A stretch of 64,000 nt of DNA from Scolanthus callimorphus. Lineage: Eukaryota > Cnidaria > Anthozoa > Actiniaria > Edwardsiidae. The translations under genes and the position numbers were made by a program. Positions 33,721-45,608 of the stretch are shown piece by piece (position 1 is the first letter of the stretch; every line of letters begins with the position of its first letter). The notes below the pieces were generated by a model, which saw nothing but the letters and a program-made list of their open reading frames with translations, ran no database searches and was not told where the DNA came from. The DNA lies in contig CM066914.1 of NCBI GenBank assembly GCA_033964015.1, forward strand, positions 7,865,831 to 7,929,830, written 5' to 3'.

Positions 33721-35155
33721 AACCTGCCTGGAAAATTTCCAAGTGCCATAAAGTGGGCGTAATAAAAAAAATGCCTGGTACAAATATATTGATCCAAATT
33801 GATCAATCTGATAAATGGTGCCAATTGATAGAGCGGTTTCATATCACTGTGAAAGCAATCGCAAATTAATTACACCAATTCTGAACAAAACCTATAGGAG
33901 TAATTACAAAGTAATTGCGAATTACTCACGATCTGAAATCCGCTCTATCAATTAGTAAATTGATTATCACTTGGTATCGGCAATTGATAACAATGATAAT
34001 GTTCCAAATCTGAGTGAGTATCAATTGGCTATCAATTGCTGATAACTGGTGATAATCAATTTACTAATCTATATATTAATACCGTAAGGAAAATCGTGTC
34101 GACACTCGCTCCGCTCAGCCCTGAAGCTGTGCCGCCAAAAGAAGTTCGCAAACCCGAAGGGAAGGTGGAAATCTGGACCATGGGCGTTGTTTTTGTTGGA
34201 AAAGATTCACCTCGGGCTAAGTTCTAATTCAAGCGATTTCTTAAGCGAGGGACAAAGCCGCCATCGCCGCCATGTTGAAAATCTCCCACAGAAACTAAAA
34301 AAGAACTCGGTTCGCGCAGCCGAAAGCACCAAAGACGTTGAAACCTAAATGGTTCTCTTACAGATTACATACAGGAATGTGCAGGGATAATTCTTACTTG
34401 AAAGATTTGAGCTGAGAAAAATTTTCATTCAAGTTTCAACAAACGTACACACTATACCTTGCTTCCCTCGGAGCACGCGCTAGAAGCCATGCTAAGTCGA
34501 AATGACACATTTACAAAAGCAAAGCCTCATGAATAACATTCCCTAAGTATAAATCCTGACGGCTGTATCGCAAAACGAAGGACACAATCCCGAAGAGAAG
34601 GAAATCTCTCCAGTGGGCGTGTTTTTGTTGGGAAAGATTTTCACTTTAGGCTAAGTTTTAATTCAAGCGATTTTTTAAGCGAACGACAAAGCCGAAAAAA
34701 ATCATAAACTAAAAAAATCTGAGAACATTTACTTGACCTGTTTCTTCTCTCCCCTCACTGACATATGATAAACATTCAAACAATTCTGAAGTCAAATGGG
34801 TTTTATGTGTAATAGGCTTAAATTGCGTTTTCAATTTTCGCGGGTTCTTTGACCGATTTGAAAGGCTCACGCGTGTGATTTTGTCGCACCAAAATCAGGA
34901 ACACAAGACAAGTGCAAAAAAAAAAAATCCTTTTGGGCTCACTTCATTAATATTTCGGTATGGTGGGACGATGGGAGGTTATAGTAATGTAAATCAAACA
35001 TTTTATCCCCCACCCCTATGGCCATTATGATTTTTTTCCTTTTTTTTTTTTTTTTTAAATAGAGAACACTTAATTAAAGTAAAATAAATTTCCCACTCCG
35101 TGAATTTTTCACGGGCATCAGCTAGTTGGTATCAATTGTCTATCAATTGGAAATT
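33721..35155. other. Intergenic, no gene seen
   Basis: AT-rich, with many short CAATTGATA/TATCAATTG words around 33780-34070 that pair locally. The segment GGGCGTGTTTTTGTTGG-AAAGATT occurs twice (34180s and 34620s). No coding signal. Confidence 0.4.
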
Positions 35156-35232
35156 TTACGCCGGGGTATAACCGAGCCTCGAACTATCCGAACCAAGGAT
35201 ATGATTATCATAGAATTCGTACTTCGGTCTTG

Positions 35233-35439
35233 CTATATCCCTTTTCCATGATCTAAAGTTATATTCAATAAAGTGTATACAAAATGGTGTTTTGCACCGC
35301 TGGATCCTGGTGAATCTTTCAACTGTAACATGGAAAAAAAACCCTGTAACATGATCACCAAAAAGGCTTCCACTGAAGAATTCCACTGAACACAAAGACA
35401 GACCAAGACAAAAATGCAGAGCGGGACTTTCGAGGCCAT
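35233..35439 (-). CDS. Possible small secreted protein (68 aa, single exon)
   Basis: The frame opens MASKVPLCIFVLVCLCVQWN and continues SSVEA, a good signal peptide with an A-x-A-like end. The rest (FLVIMLQGFF, LKDSPGSSGAKHHFVYTLL) has no known domain and ends at TAG. It could be a real short gene, a first exon, or chance. No homology is recognised. Confidence 0.3.
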   Translation of the reverse strand: MASKVPLCIFVLVCLCVQWNSSVEAFLVIMLQGFFSMLQLKDSPGSSGAKHHFVYTLLNITLDHGKGI

Positions 35440-36243
35440 TCGTTGCTTGAGCGATAAATTCTTCCTGAACTAATTGTCGTGATCTTACATGCCCGACTGT
35501 CCTGCTTCGCACTTTTATCCTGCGTTTGGCCTTGATCGCCAAAAGAGTTTGAGCTGAATTTTTGGTTCAACGTGTCGTGCTTGACCAGTTGACAGATCCA
35601 CTATGATCCACCGGTCGCAGAACCATCATCATATTATTTCAATACCTTGTACGAACTGCCACAACTGAAGTCAAAATTCTACGTGGTCTGTACGGCTCTA
35701 CCGGCTCTAAGCCAAGGCCTAGCAAAAATATGTACCTTGTGATGACAAATCGTTTTTGTTGATATTTGTTTTTACAGATTGTAAGTTCGCTGTAATAATG
35801 CTTTTAGGTCCCGTTCGCACTGCTCAGAAAAAGACCATACTAGTCGGGAAAAATGTTCAACTTTGTCACGGTTTCTCTGTAGTATCGCGATTCACCCTGC
35901 CACTCTGTGTTGTTGTGAGCCGTCATATTTTGTGGTATTGACGGCTCAAAAAGAGCTAGCAAAATTCAACTTTTTTCGCACGAATTTATGTTTCATTTCA
36001 TTGTCAATAGTTAGAAATAACGTTTAGCTATATTTCTAGCAATATCTTATGGCAGAAAGAGATTTTTTTCGCCGAAAAAGATGGAAAAATGTAAACAGAA
36101 AATGCTCGAGCTCGTGCGAAAAGCCCATGTGATTGCGTGAGATCGTGCGTAAATGTAATGAGAATTGAAATTTCAATCGACAATAAATAGCACTATTTCT
36201 TGCCATTTCCTCCAGAAAATCTTCAAGAATCGCGATACAATAT

Positions 36244-36409
36244 TAATTACGATTTTGAGACGGCAATTCCACAAAATATTGACGGCGTTGGAAGAAAATA
36301 TTTTCACGTATTGGGCTCCGTCGCTGCGCGACTCCGCCCAATACGTGAACATATTTTCTCCCAACTAGCCGTCAATATTTGTGGAATTGCCGTCTCAAAA
36401 TCGTAATTA
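36244..36409. repeat. Long inverted repeat (hairpin) 1
   Basis: Arms of about 75 bp beginning TAATTACGATTTTGAGACGG and ending with the inverse. The apex is GC-rich (CGTCGCTGCGCGACTCCG). Confidence 0.9.
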
Positions 36410-36596
36410 GTATATAGTGTTACGCCATTTCCTATTTTCCAGTAGGAGAGAGGTATGTAGAGTTGTTTACCTACTTGGTGCGGGTGGATATTAGTGTTTT
36501 CGCCACACAAAAAAAACCTTTTTAATGCCATCATGTTTCCGTTATTCTGTGAAAAACCGCGATTGGGCTTTCGTAGACTCAAGAGGAACTGTAAAT

Positions 36597-36757
36597 AGTC
36601 TGCTAGCCGGCTCTCCAGTGTTAGTTTCGGATATTTGATTTTTTGGGCACGCGGGGTTCCTGTGTCACTGCTTTCCCCCCGCGACACAGGTATCCCGCGC
36701 GCCCAAAAAATCAAATATCCGAAACTAAACCCACACTGGAGAGCCGGCTGGCAGACT
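36597..36757. repeat. Long inverted repeat (hairpin) 2
   Basis: Outer arms AGTCTGCTAGCCGGCTCTCC and inner arms TTTCGGATATTTGATTTTTT pair with the right half. The apex is rich in G on one side and C on the other. Confidence 0.9.
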
Positions 36758-36866
36758 AAACTGTAAACTGAGCTTCCTTTTCTGTTAGGACATTTATTAT
36801 GATCTTCAAATGCACTATAGCTGGGAGAACTGTGATATTGTCTGACAAGCTAAATCTATCTTAGTG

Positions 36867-37046
36867 CACGGGGAATTTCAGCAGAAACCCATCCACGGGA
36901 AAAACTGAATTTTCCATGGTAGAAGAATGGTAAGTGTTCGGATTTCCCATGGCCATCCTTGTGAATTCCGAACACTTCCCATGCATGTGCCTTTGGAAAT
37001 TCAGATTTTCCTGATTAGGGCTGGATTTCTACAGAAATTCCCTGTG
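36867..37046. mobile_element. MITE, GAACACTTCCCATG family (copy 4)
   Basis: The most complete copy: starts CACGGGGAATTTCAGCAGAA, has the central GAATTCCGAACACTTCCCAT, and ends TCTACAGAAATTCCCTGTGG. Confidence 0.75.
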
Positions 37047-38720
37047 GTGCGTCCGAATGTGTCCTAGAAGGACTCCTAGATGTACCGAAGGAGATACGAA
37101 GTCGAACCGCCGAAGACTTTCCGAGGATGTCCCGAACTGAAGTTGCTCAGAGCTAAGAAAAGTTGCTTTTTTGTCAAAAGTTGCCGATTACATTGTGGCT
37201 AAGCATAGCTGAAGGTAATATTCTTGAATGACGAGATTTCCGCATGGCGTTTGTGAGACTCGTTCTCGGATACTTTATTCACTAGCAAATTTTTGTTAAT
37301 TTACCCGCGAATCGTCCCTATTTAATCCCCTTTACCTTATTTGGAATGCTGCATGTCAAGTCATGTTTCAGCCTCCTCGATCTTGGGTCTTGTGCTCGTC
37401 CAACCGCCATCTTGAAAATTACCCACAAGACCCTGGGGACGAGGTTGCCGGTTAGTGGTCGCCATTTTGTTTTTGTTTTTTCACGGCCAAAAGTCCAGAT
37501 GACGAGATTGATAAAACAGGCTGCCCGCGCCGTATTGTAAAACAGAATACCCGACATGGGCTTTCCGGAAAGTGAAAAAGAAATCGGAGCGAGCGAACAC
37601 AGGCCAGGGTCCCGTATTTCTCAGGAATATCATAGAGAATTAAGATCACTCTCAATCATACGGTATTGCCACCGTGTTCAAGCCCACCGACATGCTGTGG
37701 AGTAAACTGGTTCGAGAGAAAGATAAAATGGCAAGAGAGAAAACTCTCCAACAACGTCTATGGTATACCTTGTGGGGCTGTCTGTACGTTGCACTGAGAA
37801 CTGCGTAGGGAAAAAAAAAGCCCTCCAAACCTGAATGCAACAACATCGGCACTTGGGTATCAACCCAGCCCAGACTTCCGCGGTGTTCTTGCACAGCTGG
37901 GAGACGGACAATAAGTTTAATAACTAGCGGTTTCTATTGAAAGTAAAGTGCTGCGATAAATGTAAAGGAGACAGGACTCAATCCGGTAAACTGTTCAGGG
38001 AGATCGTCTCTTCCATGTTTAACACGTTCTTCAAATGCATTTCATCCCCTTCGAATAAAACACGATCGATGGTCTCTGTTGTCCATGTCGAAATGTCCAT
38101 ACGAATTTGCACATAACAAAGCTGAAAGACTAAAAGCACATTGCCTTCCTCTAGAAATATCGCTTAACGACTATCGCCTTGATGAATACTTCCACGAACA
38201 AATAAAGTAGCATCTGAATGATAAACTTTCAAACTTACCTTCACGAAGCAAAGGAACTTTCTAAAACAACGAAGAGACTTTCCAAATTCGCAAAAGAACG
38301 AAGGGACTTTCCGATAACCGCTGATTAGTAAGGACTCGTTTCGCTCGCAGCAACAAGGATGTTGTGATCGTAGATAAAGAGGAGGACTGGGTACGGAGGG
38401 GGATCAAAGAGGCCATTTGGGAGAGGGTAGAGAGCCCCTCCCTGAACCGAAAGGGGGGACTTCGGTACAAGTTGTCCAGCTCCTGGGACCGGGCCCCCAG
38501 GTGCTTACCTCGCCGCCTGTCACGTGACTCTGTTGAGTCATGTGACCATCACTAGCCTGACAAAGGCCATGGGTCATGGCCGCAACGTCGCTATTTTATG
38601 ATTTCCAGTAAGTGATTTATTTTTTGTTGACATTCCATTATATGAAATATTGCGTGAAGCAAAAGACGCCTAGCCCTAGTAGTGGGATCATGTGAACATG
38701 GCTGAAAAAAGTACGACCTA
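37047..38720. other. Intergenic, no gene seen
   Basis: Only short frames without domains. The sequence around 37900-38200 has no splice-framed coding pattern that I could find. Confidence 0.4.
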
Positions 38721-38866
38721 AACCAGTTTAACCGGACTAGTCAGTGGCTTCCTCTATATAGATAAACTGTATTTTACTCCCGTCTTGCCTGATAATCAAA
38801 AGTGATCGTGTACAAACAGGCTTAATGAGCGAGGGCTGAACTCATCGTCCCCTTTGTCAAGGGCTC
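38721..38866. repeat. Direct repeat, copy A
   Basis: AACCAGTTTAACCGGACTAG to CAAGGGCTC, repeated almost exactly at 39541-39683, 820 bp downstream. The copies differ only by small deletions. Confidence 0.9.
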
Positions 38867-40500
38867 GGGAAGAATCCCATTGTGTTTGACGTCTCTCTTT
38901 TGTGTGCGTTAATCAGATGCAAAAATCAAGAAAAATCATGTCATGCTCCGCCGAGTTTTGAACGAACTATAAAATGTGCGAGAATTCTTTTGTTCGTGTG
39001 CTCTCGTGGATAACTCGGCTGAGCGCGATTATTTAAATCACACCTTGTTGAGTTGGTGTAGAGAGTTTTACGGCGGGTTAAATTTAAAGTATAAAATGCG
39101 ACCACTTTAAAGAGTTGTTTATCCCTGAAACTTGGCATATGTGTTCTTATAACGTGGTTCAGTATGCTGGAACCTGTCGAATTGTTGTAGGTAGTTTTGT
39201 TTCCAAAACATTTTCTCGAACTTCTAGACGAACTTGAAATGCCATATAAAATCAGATGAAAATTGGCCTGTGAATACCTTCAAAATGCGACCACTTCTGA
39301 AGCGCGGATATTCTATTTCTTTAGAGGTTTGCCTTTTGTGTTCCTTAAACTAGCTACCTAGATATGTCGGATTCTTACAAGGGCTCCTCATTTCTCGAAA
39401 ACTTGATAAATGTAGAGGTTAGTTTGCGTGATTTGGCCGATTTCTTTGTAAAATATGGTCTGTATAATGAATCAAATTTGAATTTTACCGCCGCGTAATG
39501 AGATGCAAGTTAAGCTCAATGACGCGCGATTCTTCCCGATAACCAGTTTAACCGGACTAGTCAGTGGCTTCCTCTATATAGATAAACTGTATTTTATCCC
39601 GTCTTGCCTGATAATCAAAAGTGATCGTGTACAAACAGGCTTAATGAGCGAGGGCTGAACTCATCGTCCCTTGTCAAGGGCTCACATAACTTGTGTAAGT
39701 TTTAAGGAGGCACGGCAATATCGTGCTTCGTATGGACTCGAATTAGGAAATCCTAAACCCGCTCCGTTTTGACCAATTTGAACACCATCTCGTTCCCTGT
39801 ATCCGCTTGTAGTTTTATCGTACATGTCCCAAACACGTAATCAATAACCAATCATTCGACTGTGAACCCCGGACAAAAGCGAAGAGGTTTGATGTCTCTG
39901 TTTCTCTCGTGCTCTCTCGCAAGTGATTGTTTGTCATGGTTTAACAGGCTGGTGGTTCTGGTGTTAGTGGCGTTACAGGTGAATAAACACAAGCAGGCTT
40001 GACGGTTTGTTTAGTCGACCGTTTGAAGTCACTGGATTATTTCGCGTAACTGAACAAATCACTGACCCCTCCAGATTTAGAGACAAACGAGGGGCGTTAA
40101 CGGCGGGTCGCTCTTTATTAGTGTTTCCGCGCTTTAAAATTACATATATCATAATCTTCATACATTTCATGCAAGCACATCGTAAAGATAAATTTGTGAT
40201 TTTGTTTTGCAAAGTTGACCATTATGAAAGACTGTAAAACGGTTCTTGTCAAATTGCGATTTTCGATTGCTGATTGGAAAGCAGAGCGGGTACCTCGTCA
40301 ATTATTCATGATCTGATTTGCTAACCCGTCACATAGTCTGTGATCAAATGACCTAGCCTGGAAAGCTCGTAGAAAGAGCTCATATTCCATTCTGTCATTG
40401 TATGCATCACTGGTTCGTAACAGCCAATCAAAAGCCTGGCATGCTTGCAACATTGTAAGCTATTGAACTGGAAGAAGCACTCATATTGATCGCACAAACC
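38867..40500. other. Intergenic, no gene seen
   Basis: Holds the second copy of the direct repeat (39541-39683) and otherwise no coding signal. Confidence 0.4.
39541..39683. repeat. Direct repeat, copy B
   Basis: Partner of 38721-38866, same orientation. Confidence 0.9.
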
Positions 40501-40538
40501 CGTAAAGGAGTAAGACATACGCCTTTTGGGATTAACAG

Positions 40539-40807
40539 GTAAGTCTGCCGCGACTCTATCTAGATCTTACGCTGGTTGTACGTTTAAGGGATATATTGCC
40601 TCTATGTTTCAAGTATATTGCCTCTATGTTTCAACCGCGGAAATTGTTAAAAATATGTTGCTCATTTCAATCGGTTGTGCCGGCAGCGTCGATTCTTCTC
40701 CCTTATAAAGCACTTTGCGTTTCCCAAGTTACTTGAGCGAAGAAACGTTACTAATTTGTAAAGTGTATGTCTACAAATGAAAGTGAATGTAATTCCTTTG
40801 ATTTCAG
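40539..40807 (+). other. Probable 5'-UTR intron of the 40.8-42.8 kb gene
   Basis: Strong donor AACAG|GTAAGT at 40539 and acceptor TTTGATTTCAG at 40807, two bases before the ATG. A CCAAT word (GCCAATCAAAAG, about 40422-40433) lies about 110 bp before the donor. Confidence 0.55.
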
Positions 40808-40809
40808 AA

Positions 40810-42792
40810 ATGGACAAGCGCTTAGTGTTTTTGCTCGTCGCCGTTGCGGTGTGCGCTAAGGCAAACCCTGTTCCTAGTAAAGGTAAGACCCACCCCCGAA
40901 CTACATTCCAATATGTTTTAGTGGCCGATCATCTTGTCAGTGTTTTCTTGTTCTTTGTTCCGTCTTTACTGCACTGTGGAATGCCGATTGCACATTATTA
41001 CATAGTTTCCATTTGCCCGATTCGAGTTCTGGCAAATTATTTACAAAATAACTTTAAACAAATTAAGATTCACATTTTTATGTAACAGTTGGTAAATAAT
41101 TATGACATGACGTTTTACTCCAAGGCCCGTTTTAAACGTCGAACTTAATTCTGTCGCACTAAAAAATTGACTGGGTTTATTAGTCAGTGAAAACGAGTTA
41201 TTTTATGAGGTTAATATAATCTGTCTTGCCAATGGAGAAGATCTCCGCCCTGATTTTAGGAGCGCTGGAAGGATTCAAAATTGTAATTTAGTACGGCAGT
41301 AGCGCGGCGTTGGCACGGCAGATAGTGCCGTTCCTAATGCAAATGAGCTCAAGACAATAGCTCCAACTAACTAAACAATGAGAAATTGACATTAAGAGCG
41401 ACAAGAATTAGGTTCGACGTCTAAAACTGGCCTAAACGTCGTCCAAACACATAAAATTAATATTTTCATATTCAAGTTAAATTTTTTAACAAATTTTGTT
41501 TTGTAACGCGTTCATAAGCCACCCGTTCTAAGAGCAGGTAGAACCATTTAAATATATTCATTATATAAACTATAATGTTTTATTAGGATTTCTGCCACTG
41601 AAAAATATCGTAATTCGCACGTGTGAAAAATTACTATAATGCCCACTGTTGCGAATTTATCCAATCAAAAATTTTTCTCCAAAAAATTTGACCATGTTTA
41701 TATAATAAACACGGAATAATACATGGACAATTGGAGAGATGGAATTTATCTTCGAGTGCTCAAATTTTGATATCATAAAGAAAGAATAGAAGTTTTGAAG
41801 GGTAAATTCAACTGATTTTATAATCTTTCGAGCCGGAAAACTAGAGACTTCTGGCATTATGGCTGATGATTCATTTGAATTAACCTAAGACAGAAATTCA
41901 AATTTAGGCGTAAAATGCTCGGATGTGCTAGAACATAAACTGTAAAGAGTTATTCGAAAAGTGTTAAAATGGCAAGTTTAATATCACTGTAATATCATAT
42001 CGAGCAGCTAAGATACAATCATTGTTCTTTGCGCATCGATACGTAAGTTTGCCTTTGATTTGCTAATTTGAGGATAACATTCTTGCAGTAAATTGAAAGT
42101 TCCAGGATTTTACTAAAGGGGGTTTCCTTTCTTCTTCACTACTTCAAGTGGTCTGGGTATCACAATAAAATCCTCATTGTTCTGACGGCTCAAGGGGGTT
42201 TCCGTGGAGCCCCCGACACCCGTGCCCTCTGGATCCACCACTGATAGGGCATTTTATTTTTATAGGCAACAAGAAATGTGGGGTGGGATGTGCCCCACCG
42301 ATATGTGCAGCTGATGTTAGCTGCGCACCCTCCTGTGGTTGCGCGCCTCCACCACCACCACCGCCACCACCCCCACCCCCACCAGTAGTGATACCACACA
42401 AAAGTACACAGTATGTACATGTGGTTCACCCGGCTCCTTGTCCTCCTCCACCACCACCACCAGCGCCATGCCCACCACCATGCCATCAGACCCAGGTGGT
42501 CCATTCAGTACAGTACCATGCCTCGCCACCTCAACCGCCAGTGCAATTACCGGCCCCAGCACCATGTACGGTAACGAGCAAATCGGTTCAGGTACAGCAC
42601 GTAATGGAACCGGCAGCACCTCCGATGATGATGGCTCCAGCGCCATGCCCACCACCCTGCCACACTGCATGCGTACAACACGTCCAACTCCATCACATGC
42701 CACCACCACCACCACCACCATGCATGCCATGCGCAGTAGCTGCACCCGTCCCGTGTGCTGCTCCCCCATGTGCGCCATGCTGTTGCAAGTAG
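40810..42792 (+). CDS. Secreted polyproline/cysteine-rich protein, cnidocyst-wall-like, 199 aa
   Basis: Exon 1 (40810-40882): MDKRLVFLLVAVAVCAKANP, a signal peptide, ending phase 1 at GTAAGA. Exon 2 (42266-42792) follows TTTTTATAG. The mature chain opens with a Cys cluster (C-x3-C-x4-C-x5-C-x3-C-x-C: KKCGVGCAPPICAADVSCAP), then 13 prolines in a row. A His/Val-rich middle has repeated APCPPPPPP, PAPCPPPCHQTQ and PAPCPPPCHTAC units. The end is a compact Cys cluster (CMPC, VPCAAPPCAPCCCK). This resembles the Cys-rich ends and polyproline of minicollagens, and the description of Cys/Pro-rich (CPP-type) nematocyst proteins, but there are no Gly-X-Y triplets. Disulfide cross-linking into a capsule wall is inference. 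Shadow frames on both strands here are products of the CCA repeats. Confidence 0.8.
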
Positions 42793-43562
42793 ACGCCATT
42801 ATGAAGTCGGAAAGTTCCGCAGACAGGACTACGTCTCCGGAGATCAAGGGCATTGGTGGACAGTGATGTGTATTTGTTGCCTCGGACTTAGAGAAAAAGA
42901 AAACAAATTGTAAATATATTTTACAGCATAGCTAGATAGATGTTGTTCCAAAATTCTGGTCATTCAAGAACACTATGTGAGCTGTACCAGAAATATGTCT
43001 TTTATTTTCTTAAATTCATGAGGTAAAATAAAAATGATGAGAGCTTTGGATTTTTGTGCTCGTTATGTTTGACTGCAGTACATATCAGGAGCCCATTCCC
43101 TAGGAGCGTCTATCTAGGGGTAGGAAGGTGTAACAGCGAATTGGAAAATGAAGCAGGTCTGAAGTTATTTTTAGAATAATATAATAGAGCAGTTGCGCCA
43201 CTTGAATAAACTTCTCTGGACAAAGCATACTCTACCTGTATTCTAACCGACTGAGCGAATGTATGACGTAAGCTTTACGTATAAAAAAAATGGAAATTAA
43301 AAATAACTTCATAAAGGCTTCGATCATTTTCCAATACACTGTTACATTGTGAAAAGATCGGAGAAGGACGCTGCTTATGTGTCTATTTTATGTTTCATAG
43401 CTTAAGGATCAAAACCAGCTCGACAAGAACATTTTATTCTTGTCTAATATCTCATCAGAACTCAAAACTGTGGATGTGGACCAATTCGATATTTAGATTT
43501 TACTAGTTTTATTACTTGGGACCGAGGGCTGAATAAAAAACACCCATCGGCGTCAAGAAAAG

Positions 43563-43797
43563 GTCATGTGACCTTGGTGTTGCACTTCCCATGCTGGAAG
43601 ACTACCCAAGTTTGGTCACCTAGCGATGTTCTCGAAATATTATTTTTTCTAGTTTTGATGACGTCATCGATAACGTCATGCCATGTGACTTTGGTGCTGA
43701 ACCCCCCTTGTCACGAAGATAACTTTAGCCAAGTTTGGTTACTTAGCGATGCTCCGCTCTCGAGATATGATTTTTTCTCGTTTTGATGACGTCATGA
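43563..43797. repeat. Tandem duplication, unit about 117 bp
   Basis: Two diverged copies, each running from GTCATGTGAC or CCATGTGACTTTGGTG through AAGTTTGGT and CTTAGCGATG to TTTTGATGACGTCAT. Confidence 0.8.
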
Positions 43798-44755
43798 GCT
43801 AACACTTGAGTTATGAGCGAGTGAGTGAGCGAGTGACATTTCGCCCACCACAATACGCGTATTCACGAGTTAAAAAAAGCTCGGTTTGTAAAAACGCTCA
43901 ATCCATATCCCAGCCTCTCCTGCTGATGGGCTCCTAATTTAGTGTAGTGCTAGCATTAGTGTTGGGTTAATTTTATAGTATCTGTTTTGGAGCAAGCACC
44001 CCCCCCCACACACACACACACACACACGCGCGACAAAAAGGTCCACATTTAAGGGTTTGAAAACACTGTTTTAGTGACTAAATGGGCCAAACAGAAGAGT
44101 GCAGTCACTTAAGCATACAGCCAGTTTCGTATATTTGCTTTTCTAGTGAATTCTGACTAGCGGTTAAGAAATTCATACCACGTTGGTCCGCTTTTTCTAG
44201 ATTAGCACCCCACAAAAATCCCTGGCTACGGGCCTGACAAACATCACAGAAGTTCGAGCAATTTTGTAAACAAGCGGTCAAAATGAGGTTACAGAAAAGT
44301 ATAAGATCTATTGACTAGATTTTAGTATATGTTGAAAGGGGAGAATATAGGAAATGACTCGCCATTAGGCCACGAAGAAATGTTGAAGAAAACATGAAAA
44401 AGTGATTTTGAATTTGCCGACCTGAGGAAAAATGGGAAAAATTCGACTCCATCGTCGATAGCTCGATTTCCTATAGGTTCTGAATAGTCGTTGGAAATTT
44501 TTTTTTCGTGTTTCCATCAACATTTCTTTGCGACCTAAACACAAGTGACTACATGCACGGAAACCTAATGATGAAAACCGTAGTAACAATGGGCAGTTTC
44601 CCTATGAAATTCAAAATGTCCGAGCAACAAAGTCAAAATTCGAAGATTTGTAATAAATTCTTCAGCTTTCATGTATTATGAGCTAACTCTGCCTTGTACC
44701 CAGGCTCGTTCCTGTGGATTTCGGACCGAGCGAAACTAGTAGCGAGTGAAGTGTA

Positions 44756-44828
44756 CAGGGGATCATGGGAAGGGTCGAGAAAAAGAAGCGCGTCTCTTTT
44801 TCTCGCTTGACCCTTCCCGTGATCCCTG
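44756..44828. repeat. Short perfect-looking hairpin
   Basis: CAGGGGATCATGGGAAGGGT pairs with its inverse at the right end; AGCGAGAAAAAGAGAC-type inner arms also pair. Confidence 0.8.
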
Positions 44829-45608
44829 ACGCTAACGCTAATCCTTCCCATGATGCATTGCTTGATCATCGATAGCTGCCCAGCCAGAGAGCCTTTTACT
44901 GCCTCTTCCGCCAAGTAGAGACGCCTGAATACGAGGCAGGAGCAAACTTCTAACACATTCCTGCAATCAGTGTATTTTCCATGCTCTATGCCAAAGTAAC
45001 ATTTTGGCTTGTCGCGACGTAGCAACAGTAACTAGGGAAGTAGAACAATGGATGTGGGAGTGGTGAATTAGGGGCGTAAGCCAGCATATTGGAAAGGGGG
45101 AGGACATTTGTTTTATACCACAAAAAAGGCAAAAATAAAAACAGAAACAACATGCGCACTACAAAACAGTTTTACGCGCGCGCAGAAAATCATTGTTTTC
45201 ATTGGTTCTTTTAGCGTGTCGCTGATGATGGTGCGTCCCGTGGTACATATACTTTTATGTACCCATGGCTGAGAGCCAACCAGAACTCGAGAAACGTGCG
45301 CGTTTGTATAAAAAATACGGAAAGAAGTAAAGAAGGCGAGACATGTTGGATATTTTAAACACACTTTATTGATGTAAAATTGCTAACGGAACTTTACAAG
45401 TTTCTTTCATCAGATATTATTACTACATCAATGTAGCAACAAATTGAAATAGTATTCTACAAAACGGCCAGGTACAAGTAGCACTGCGGCACAAGAATCC
45501 TCCAATTTGCTCTTATGAGCAAACCACATATAACAGGTTCACAGCCTGTAAAGGCTAACGTCTTATTGCTGGATGTAGCAACATATATTGTCAGTCATAG
45601 TGCGGTTC

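Larger units (their letters stand above)
42793..45608. other. Intergenic between convergent Pro/Cys genes
   Basis: No coding signal. It contains a tandem duplication (43563-43797), an ACAC microsatellite near 44009-44028 and a hairpin (44756-44828). Confidence 0.45.

Noticed and set aside
40810..42792. Calling the Pro/Cys genes minicollagens
   Set aside because: No Gly-X-Y triplets anywhere in the four genes; cysteine spacing also differs.
42283..42866. Second and antisense frames of 169-178 codons over the polyproline exon
   Set aside because: Shadows of CCA/CCN repeats; only one frame joins the signal-peptide exon in phase and ends in the cysteine cluster.
44669..45025. 118-codon minus-strand frame
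   Set aside because: Overlaps a hairpin repeat and has no domain.
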